7,387 nt of DNA from assembly GCA_934643185.1 (NCBI GenBank), contig CAKUBN010000081.1, positions 1-7,387 of the forward strand. The letters are read 5' to 3'. The stretch's first letter is position 1. The number at the start of each line of letters is the position of its first letter. A program made the translations under genes and the position numbers. The notes beneath the pieces are model-generated. The model was not told the origin of the DNA. It did no database searches and worked only from the letters and a program-made list of their open reading frames with translations. This DNA comes from an uncultured Eubacteriales bacterium (GTDB taxonomy: Bacteria > Bacillota > Clostridia > Oscillospirales > Acutalibacteraceae). Shown piece after piece: positions 1-4,470 of the stretch.

Positions 1-30
1 GCGTGGAACGGGACGAATAAAGTCTTTAGT

Positions 31-61
31 CAAGTTTTCTTCAGAAAACTTGCGGGTTTTT
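31..61 (+). terminator. Possible terminator of an upstream gene (first hairpin of the array)
   Basis: A perfect 10-bp inverted repeat (arms 31-40 and 43-52, two-base loop) is followed four bases later by five T residues at 57-61. This is the form of a rho-independent terminator read on the plus strand, although the stem is AT-rich and the gap before the T run is wider than usual. A plus-strand reading frame entering from the left edge stops at 18-20, so it could end an upstream gene. It may equally be just the first member of the hairpin array that follows. Confidence 0.4.
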
Positions 62-213
62 AGGGCAGCGCCCTAAATCGCTTTCCGCAGAAAGCGAAAT
101 CTTTTTGCCTGCCAAAAAACTAGGAAGGTAGCCAAAAACGTCCGGTGGACGTTTTTGGCGTAGGAAACCCAGTCGTATGGGTTTCCTAAAAAGCGAGTAA
201 AGCGAGCTTTTAG
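59..213. repeat. Array of consecutive inverted repeats (hairpins) before a membrane protein gene
   Basis: Five further dyads follow the first hairpin with little space between them. Arms are 59-66/70-77 (8 bp perfect, 3-base loop), 78-85/90-97 (8 bp perfect, 4-base loop), 131-143/147-159 (13 bp perfect, 3-base loop GGT), 161-171/178-188 (11 bp perfect, 6-base loop) and 189-194/206-211 (6 bp). The arms differ from one dyad to the next, so this is not a tandem repeat. The motif AAAGCGAG occurs twice, at 190-197 and 199-206, and a GCCAAAAA string occurs at 111-118 and again at the start of the 13-bp stem. I infer a composite palindromic element, perhaps a dispersed non-autonomous repeat, or a structured leader RNA of the gene at 232. 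The sequence cannot decide between them, and I see no convincing promoter inside the stretch. Confidence 0.75.
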
Positions 214-218
214 AAAAA

Positions 219-224
219 GAGGTG
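219..224 (+). promoter_or_regulatory. Ribosome binding site for the membrane protein at 232
   Basis: GAGGTG lies seven bases before the ATG at 232. It begins only a few bases after the last dyad of the hairpin array, so folding of that RNA could affect access of ribosomes to this site. The site supports ATG 232 as the true start. Confidence 0.7.
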
Positions 225-231
225 ACGCACT

Positions 232-852
232 ATGGAAAAGAGCCGAAAAACGCGTAAAAATCCGGTGTATTCGTTGTTTCTGAAAATCCCGTCTTTCGGA
301 AAGCTCGTCTTGGTTTTGGTGATGCTTTTTGCGAATATCCCGCTGTATCGGTTTTATTCCATGGCCGGAACAGTTCTTCCGCCGTTCGTCACGAATTTTG
401 TGTTTGTCCTCTATGTCGCGCTGTTTATAAATATGCTGTATTACGCTGTGCTGACGTCTTATATCATGCAGAAAAGCGATGACGCCAAAAGCCGCAGCTG
501 CACGGTTATGTCCATGGTGTCGGCCGTCGCCGTGATCATCCTTTCCGTTGGCATTACACTGTTTAATACATTTGCGCAGCAAAATAACTTAGATACCCTG
601 CTTCAACACCGCAATTCCCCAAACCAAACCTACACGGTCGAAGTGCGCGGAAACCGAAAAGACCCGTACAGTGGGTACGACGCGGACGTGTATTTGATTG
701 ATAATAAAACGCATGACCGCGAATATATCAACACGCTCACCAATGAGCAGCACATTTATATCAAGTGGACATCGGAAACAGAATTTTACATCGGCATGAC
801 GGATTATACGGTCACCGATGCGGGTGTAACGTATCAAAGACATCAAAACTAA
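232..852 (+). CDS. Small integral membrane protein of unknown function, three predicted helices plus C-terminal domain
   Basis: I do not recognise this 206-residue protein. The N-terminus is basic (lysines and arginines in residues 3-9, then 18 and 24). Hydrophobic stretches at about 22-42, 50-78 and 92-114 are likely membrane helices. By the positive-inside rule the N-terminus should be cytoplasmic and the tail from about 115 to 206 outside. That tail is polar and rich in Tyr and Thr with alternating beta-like segments (for example TYTVEV at 133-138 and IYIKW at 175-179). This loosely recalls the extracytoplasmic part of DUF5412-like Gram-positive proteins, but that is only a resemblance in pattern. 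The start is set by GAGGTG at 219-224. The gene stands alone on the plus strand, behind a hairpin array and before a terminator shared with the convergent isomerase gene. Its codon use looks less biased than that of the sugar genes, suggesting low expression. No catalytic motif or lipobox is visible. Confidence 0.8.
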   Translation: MEKSRKTRKNPVYSLFLKIPSFGKLVLVLVMLFANIPLYRFYSMAGTVLPPFVTNFVFVLYVALFINMLYYAVLTSYIMQKSDDAKSRSCTVMSMVSAVAVIILSVGITLFNTFAQQNNLDTLLQHRNSPNQTYTVEVRGNRKDPYSGYDADVYLIDNKTHDREYINTLTNEQHIYIKWTSETEFYIGMTDYTVTDAGVTYQRHQN

Positions 853-859
853 AACACAA

Positions 860-893
860 AAAGGCAGCCTGCGCTTACACACAGACTGCCTTT
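860..893. terminator. Bidirectional terminator between convergent genes
   Basis: Arms 860-871 and 882-893 pair over 12 bp with one mismatch around a 10-base loop. The stem carries an A-rich left flank and a T-rich right flank, so it has the required U tract in either direction. It can end transcription of both the membrane protein gene (+) and the isomerase gene (-), whose stop codons lie just outside it. Confidence 0.85.
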
Positions 894-907
894 TACTTTA
901 CGGAAAA

Positions 908-2389
908 TTACTTATTGAACGGGTTCTCGGACGGATAGGGCAGGGACTTCGGCTGGTTGTAGCCAATGTTCTCTACGCCGAGATACTTGAAGACCTCAAA
1001 CAGCGCCTTGCCGTAGTGACCGAACGCCACTGCGCCGTGGTGCGGGAAGTTCTTCTCGATGAGCACATGGCGGTAGAAGCGGCCCATTTCCGGGATGGCG
1101 AACACGCCGATGGAACCGAAGGAGTGGGACGGTACGTTCAGCACTTCACCCTCTGCAACATATGCGCGCAGCTGGGTGTCTGCCGTGCTCTGGAGACGGA
1201 AGAACGTGATGTCGCCCGGGGCAATGTCGCCTTCGAGCGTGCCCTGTGTAACTTCGATCGGCAGGGAGCGTGCCATGATCTTCTGGTACTTCATAGAGCA
1301 GAACGCCAGCTTCTTGGAGCAGGTGTTGCCGCAGTGGAAGCCCATGAAGGTGTCCTTCTGCGTGTACGGGGTCTTGTCCTTGATGTCGCTGTTGAAGAGA
1401 TCTGCCGGAACGGTGTTGTTGATGTCGAGCAGCGTAACAGCATCCAGGCTGACGCAGGTGCCGATGAACTCGGAAAGCGCACCGTAGATATCCACTTCGC
1501 AGGAAACCGGAATGCCCATGCCGGTGAGACGGCTGTTGACATAGCACGGAACAAAGCCAAACTGCGTCTGGAATGCCGGCCAGCACTTGCCGGCGATAGC
1601 GACGTACTCGCGGTAGCCGCGATGATCCTCTACCCAGTCGAGCAGGGTGATCTCATACTGTGCGAGCTTCGGCAGGATCTCGGGCTTCATGTTGCCCTTG
1701 CCAAGCTCTTTTTCCATGTCTTCTACGACCTTCGGGATACGCGGGTCGTTTGCGTGCTTATTGAACGCCTCAAAGAGGTCGAGCTCGGAGTTCTCTTCGA
1801 TCTCCACACCGAGGTCGTAAAGCGGCTTAATCGGTGCGTTGCAGGCGAGGAAGTTCAGCGGGCGCGGGCCAAAGCTGATGATCTTCAGGCTCTTCAGGCC
1901 AACGATCGTTCTTGCGATCGGCAGGAACTCGTGGATCATGTCTGCGCACTCTTCTGCGGTGCCGACCGGATATTCCGGAATGTAGACCTTCACGTTGCGC
2001 AGCTTCAGGTTGTAGCTTGCGTTCAGCATGCCGCAGTATGCGTCGCCGCGGCCGTCCATCAGGTCTTCTGCGGATTCTTCCGCAGCGGCACAGAACATGA
2101 CCGGGCCGTCAAAGTGCTTTGCAAGCAGCGTCTCGGAAATTTCCGGGCCGAAGTTGCCAAGGTAAACGACAAGCGCGTTGCAGCCTGCGTTCTTCACGTC
2201 CTCAAGCGCCTGTACCATGTGGATCTCGCTTTCCACGATACATACGGGGCACTCATAAATTTCGGTAGCACCGAACTTCTTTGTGTAAGCGTCGATCAGT
2301 GCCTTTCTGCGGTTGACAGAAAGGGATTCCGGGAAGCAGTCACGGCTGACGGCAACAATGCCGACCTTGACCTGGGGAATGTTGTTCAT
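908..2389 (-). CDS. L-fucose/L-arabinose isomerase family protein (FucI-type aldose-ketose isomerase homologue)
   Basis: This 493-residue protein belongs to the FucI/AraA superfamily of metal-dependent aldose-ketose isomerases, cytoplasmic enzymes that convert sugars such as L-fucose, D-arabinose or L-arabinose to ketoses. The N-terminal half has a Rossmann-like pattern (VKVGIVAVSRD at residues 7-17, ALVVYLGNFGPE at 72-83). In the C-terminal half, Glu298 (in CEVDIYGAL) and Asp322 (in LLDINN) are 24 residues apart, exactly as Glu337 and Asp361 are in E. coli FucI as I remember it. His450 or His451 (in HHGAVAFGH) would be the third metal ligand. It is about 100 residues shorter than E. coli FucI, so it belongs to a compact subfamily whose substrate I cannot assign. 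Start ATG 2389 is chosen because AGGAGG lies just before it. An upstream in-frame start at 2473 would place the promoter and operator region inside the gene. It has its own promoter (2482-2510) and ends at the 860-893 terminator. Confidence 0.85.
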   Translation of the reverse strand: MNNIPQVKVGIVAVSRDCFPESLSVNRRKALIDAYTKKFGATEIYECPVCIVESEIHMVQALEDVKNAGCNALVVYLGNFGPEISETLLAKHFDGPVMFCAAAEESAEDLMDGRGDAYCGMLNASYNLKLRNVKVYIPEYPVGTAEECADMIHEFLPIARTIVGLKSLKIISFGPRPLNFLACNAPIKPLYDLGVEIEENSELDLFEAFNKHANDPRIPKVVEDMEKELGKGNMKPEILPKLAQYEITLLDWVEDHRGYREYVAIAGKCWPAFQTQFGFVPCYVNSRLTGMGIPVSCEVDIYGALSEFIGTCVSLDAVTLLDINNTVPADLFNSDIKDKTPYTQKDTFMGFHCGNTCSKKLAFCSMKYQKIMARSLPIEVTQGTLEGDIAPGDITFFRLQSTADTQLRAYVAEGEVLNVPSHSFGSIGVFAIPEMGRFYRHVLIEKNFPHHGAVAFGHYGKALFEVFKYLGVENIGYNQPKSLPYPSENPFNK

Positions 2390-2398
2390 AAAGTGATT

Positions 2399-2404
2399 CC
2401 TCCT
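2399..2404 (-). promoter_or_regulatory. Strong ribosome binding site deciding the isomerase start
   Basis: On the minus strand a perfect AGGAGG precedes ATG 2389 by nine bases. It fixes the start there and rules out the longer frame that begins at 2473, whose first 28 residues would be leader RNA with no family similarity. Confidence 0.9.
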
Positions 2405-2454
2405 GTAAATAAACGGGTGTGTATGTGTTTTGTGCCGAAAAAACGGCGCAAACG

Positions 2455-2476
2455 ATTTGTATGTACAACTCATACA
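2455..2476 (-). promoter_or_regulatory. Palindromic operator-like site in the isomerase leader (AraR/GntR-like)
   Basis: The plus strand reads ATTTGTATGTACAACT at 2455-2470, with the dyad TTGTA-TG-TACAA at 2457-2468. It matches the AraR operator consensus of Bacillus subtilis as I remember it (ATTTGTACGTACAAAT) at 14 of 16 positions. A second, overlapping dyad is TGTATG (2458-2463) with CATACA (2471-2476). TGTATG recurs at 2420-2425. The site covers roughly the first 20 transcribed bases after the promoter at 2482-2510, a typical place for a repressor. The protein that binds it is not encoded in the window. The AraC protein next door is of a different family and would not be expected to use this dyad. 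Confidence 0.5.
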
Positions 2477-2481
2477 CGGCT

Positions 2482-2510
2482 ATTGTAGCGCATCGCGCGG
2501 AAAAAATCAA
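2482..2510 (-). promoter_or_regulatory. Sigma-A-type promoter of the isomerase gene
   Basis: On the minus strand a -35 box TTGATT (2505-2510) and a -10 box TACAAT (2482-2487) are separated by exactly 17 bases. Transcription would start near 2475, giving a leader of about 85 bases that contains the palindromic site and a short GCCG/CGGC hairpin at 2434-2447. No terminator lies between the phosphodiesterase stop and this promoter, so readthrough from upstream is also possible. Confidence 0.7.
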
Positions 2511-2527
2511 CAGGAAAAACGGGGTTA

Positions 2528-3373
2528 TTATTCGTCTTCGTCTGTAATCTCCGGGCGGATGAACTCAAAAATGCACAGGGCGCCGGCGTTTTTGCACACT
2601 TTGTACTCCTCTGCCGTGCGCAGCGTCCAATTCACTTCCTGCATCTTCATTTTGTCACAGGCAATGCGGTGGCTGATGTTGTTTCTGAAATGCACGTCAT
2701 ACGCTTCAAAGTGCGGGCGGGTGAGGACATTCGTCCACAAGTTTCTCCAGAACAGCGCGCGGAAAAAGCCCTTGCACTCCTCGTCCTTGCCTTCAAAATG
2801 ACCCATCAGCTGACCACGCAGCACATATGGGTGGTTCTTCCTGAACCACTGCACAATGTACGGGTCAAATGATTCCACGCAGTACGGGCCTTTATAGTTG
2901 CGCAGCAGCTCCCACACGAGCGGGCACAGCAGATCGGCATCGTCGTAGTGCTTCAGTTCAATGATGAGCGGCGTTCTGCCGTCCACAAGCGCCAGCACGT
3001 CGCTGAAAAGCGGTACGCGCTCCTCGGTGTTCTGCAAACGGTACTGCTGTAATTCCTTATACGTCAGGTCGCCGATGGAAACATCCGCGCCGCAGACGCG
3101 CTTTAAGCTGCGGTCGTGGTGCACAACGACCTTCTTGTCCTTTGTCAGCTGCAGGTCAAACTCTATGCCGTAGCCCGCTTCCACAGCTGCCTTAAAGCCT
3201 GCCATGGAGTTTTCCGGCACGGAAAGATCTTTTTCGTGCAGGCCGCGGTGGGCGTAGTCATATTTTTTCATCTCGGCAAAATCGCCGCGCGGCGAAGCCG
3301 GCGCAATGCAGAAAAGCCACGCCAGAAAGCCCAGACATACAACAATCAGTACGATCAAAATTCCCAAAATCAT
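2528..3373 (-). CDS. Membrane-anchored glycerophosphodiester phosphodiesterase
   Basis: This 281-residue protein belongs to the GDPD (GlpQ/UgpQ) family, which hydrolyses glycerophosphodiesters to glycerol 3-phosphate and an alcohol. Residues 2-22 form one hydrophobic segment, likely a signal anchor, so the catalytic domain (about 38-275) should sit on the membrane surface, probably outside. Catalytic motifs are clear: His42-Arg43 (AHRG), Glu54-Asn55 (PENS), Glu71 and Asp73 (EFDLQLTKD), His86 (VVHHD), Glu139 and Lys141 (IELK), the ESFD block at 167-170 and the late VNWT at 247-250. All the usual metal and acid-base residues are present, so the enzyme should be active. An AGAGGG site at 3379-3384 supports ATG 3373. 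Tandem TAA stops end the gene. It begins 27 bases after the AraC stop, so the two are probably co-transcribed. Why a phosphodiesterase travels with a sugar regulator is not clear from the sequence. Confidence 0.9.
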   Translation of the reverse strand: MILGILIVLIVVCLGFLAWLFCIAPASPRGDFAEMKKYDYAHRGLHEKDLSVPENSMAGFKAAVEAGYGIEFDLQLTKDKKVVVHHDRSLKRVCGADVSIGDLTYKELQQYRLQNTEERVPLFSDVLALVDGRTPLIIELKHYDDADLLCPLVWELLRNYKGPYCVESFDPYIVQWFRKNHPYVLRGQLMGHFEGKDEECKGFFRALFWRNLWTNVLTRPHFEAYDVHFRNNISHRIACDKMKMQEVNWTLRTAEEYKVCKNAGALCIFEFIRPEITDEDE

Positions 3374-3400
3374 TTTTACCCTCTACTTTACTTTTTTAGT

Positions 3401-4276
3401 TTATTTCGGCACCTTGATTTCTTCCAGCTTTTTGCGGTACTGCAAAGGCGTGGCGTCGTGTTCGGTGCGGAATACTTCGATGAAATAGCTCATGGAGTTA
3501 AAGCCACAGTCCATGGCAATGTCGAGCACGCGCAGATTTGTGGCGGTGAGCAACTCCAGCGCGTGGCTTAAACGCACGCTGTTGATGAATTGCACCGGCG
3601 TTTTCAGTGTATACTGTTTGAACACGCGGCAGAAATGTCCCTCGCTCATGCCGGCGGCGTGCGCAAGCTGCTGTACGGAGACGGCAGACCGGTAATTTTC
3701 CTGTATAAACGCAATGGCAGCCTTGATGCTGTTTGCTGCGGCGCGCTTAGAAGCGCTGATGCGCGCCGACACGCCGTTTTGCACCAGTGCGCCGAACGCC
3801 GAAAGCATGGCGGCTTTTACGGGAAACTCAAAAAACGGCGGGCGGTTTTCCAGCATCGTGTACGCGGTCTGGAACGCGGCGGAAACGCTTTCGTGCAAAT
3901 TTGTTCCGGCTCGGATCAACCGCGGCACGGTCAGCTCGCCGTTCAAAACGGGCTGTATGTATTTTACGCGAATGATGTCATTTGCGGTGCTGCACAGCAA
4001 ATCGGGGCTGAACACGATGGCTTCAAAGTAAAGCTCCTCGCCGGCTTCCACCGGCACGGCGGCGTGCAGCTCTCCGCTGTTGAAAAACACAATGTCTCCG
4101 GCGTGGGCCTCAAACAGATCGGTGCCGCACTGCACGGTCAGCGTGCCCTGCATCACACGGAAAAGCTCCATTTCGCTGTGCCAGTGACAATCAAGCGCGT
4201 GAAAGCGGTCTTCGCGTCGTATGCAGTAGTTCATCACGGGCATCAGCGCGTCGCCGTGGCGGCGGGCCTCCCGCAT
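3401..4276 (-). CDS. AraC-family transcriptional regulator (cupin sensor plus double HTH)
   Basis: From ATG 4276 this is a 291-residue AraC/XylS-type regulator. Residues about 25-90 form the cupin sugar-sensing domain, with the His31-Trp32-His33/Glu35 motif and a later His71. A linker region of about 100 residues follows. The C-terminal DNA-binding domain (about 183-284) has a first helix-turn-helix near 198-220 (QQLAHAAGMSEGHFCRVFKQ) and a second near 249-270 (LDIAMDCGFNSMSYFIEVFR), followed by the TPLQYRK end signature. It is divergent from the GH31 gene and leads the minus-strand block, so it most likely activates the alpha-xylosidase in response to a sugar and may regulate itself. The start is uncertain. 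ATG 4276 has no ribosome binding site, whereas a perfect one sits before an in-frame ACG at 4300 (299 residues). A TTG at 4354 (317 residues) has only a weak site. All alternatives affect only the residues before the cupin. Confidence 0.9.
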   Translation of the reverse strand: MREARRHGDALMPVMNYCIRREDRFHALDCHWHSEMELFRVMQGTLTVQCGTDLFEAHAGDIVFFNSGELHAAVPVEAGEELYFEAIVFSPDLLCSTANDIIRVKYIQPVLNGELTVPRLIRAGTNLHESVSAAFQTAYTMLENRPPFFEFPVKAAMLSAFGALVQNGVSARISASKRAAANSIKAAIAFIQENYRSAVSVQQLAHAAGMSEGHFCRVFKQYTLKTPVQFINSVRLSHALELLTATNLRVLDIAMDCGFNSMSYFIEVFRTEHDATPLQYRKKLEEIKVPK

Positions 4277-4297
4277 GCGGTCAAATTGATTTTTGTC

Positions 4298-4318
4298 CGT
4301 AAAACGCACCTCCTTTTT
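4298..4318 (-). promoter_or_regulatory. Perfect Shine-Dalgarno sequence facing an in-frame ACG codon
   Basis: On the minus strand AAAAAGGAGGTG (4307-4318) is followed after six bases by ACG at 4298-4300. The ACG is in frame with the AraC regulator, and no ATG, GTG or TTG lies at proper spacing. Either the regulator starts at a rare ACG codon, or an ancestral ATG has mutated (one T-to-C change), or this is a sequence error. Initiation at ACG would be inefficient and give a low regulator level. Confidence 0.6.
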
Positions 4319-4362
4319 AGGCTCAGTGGTCAGGATTGTTATAAAAGCGGACAAATTAGCGG

Positions 4363-4391
4363 TAGACTTTCCAAAGCATATCGCTTATACT
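4363..4391 (+). promoter_or_regulatory. Promoter of the GH31 alpha-xylosidase gene
   Basis: A -35-like TAGACT (4363-4368) and a -10 box TATACT (4386-4391) are 17 bases apart. The -35 box matches the consensus at only four of six positions, as is common for activator-dependent promoters. Transcription would start near 4398, giving a leader of about 70 bases. The -10 box lies next to that of the opposing regulator promoter. Confidence 0.6.
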
Positions 4392-4392
4392 T

Positions 4393-4421
4393 ATGATAGA
4401 GCAGGCGCGCGAAAAGCGCAA
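4393..4421 (-). promoter_or_regulatory. Probable promoter of the AraC regulator gene
   Basis: On the minus strand TTGCGC (4416-4421) and TATCAT (4393-4398) are 17 bases apart. The -10 box is good and the -35 box is weak (three of six). Transcription would start near 4386, inside the -10 box of the opposing GH31 promoter, so the two promoters would compete for polymerase. Confidence 0.5.
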
Positions 4422-4470
4422 GTGCCAATAACGGAATTTTTGAATTTTTTTGAAAGGCAGTGAGCTGAAT

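Noticed and set aside
1..20. Possible end of a plus-strand gene stopping at 18-20
   Set aside because: Only five codons are visible. The nearby hairpin fits a terminator, but nothing identifies a gene.
31..213. Hairpin array as a CRISPR array
   Set aside because: Arms differ in sequence and length, there is no constant repeat and no equal-size spacers, and no cas gene is present.
73..582. A 169-codon minus-strand frame covering most of the hairpin array
   Set aside because: It is antisense to the membrane protein gene, and its end is just translation of the palindromes, with no family match or ribosome binding signal.
2390..2473. N-terminal extension of the isomerase to a start at 2473
   Set aside because: The extra 28 codons cover the operator-like site and leader, lack family similarity, and the AGGAGG at 2399-2404 points to ATG 2389.
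1016..2488. A 490-codon open frame on the plus strand opposite the isomerase gene
   Set aside because: Antisense to a clear family member with a strong ribosome binding site. The translation has no recognisable domain and runs through the isomerase promoter.
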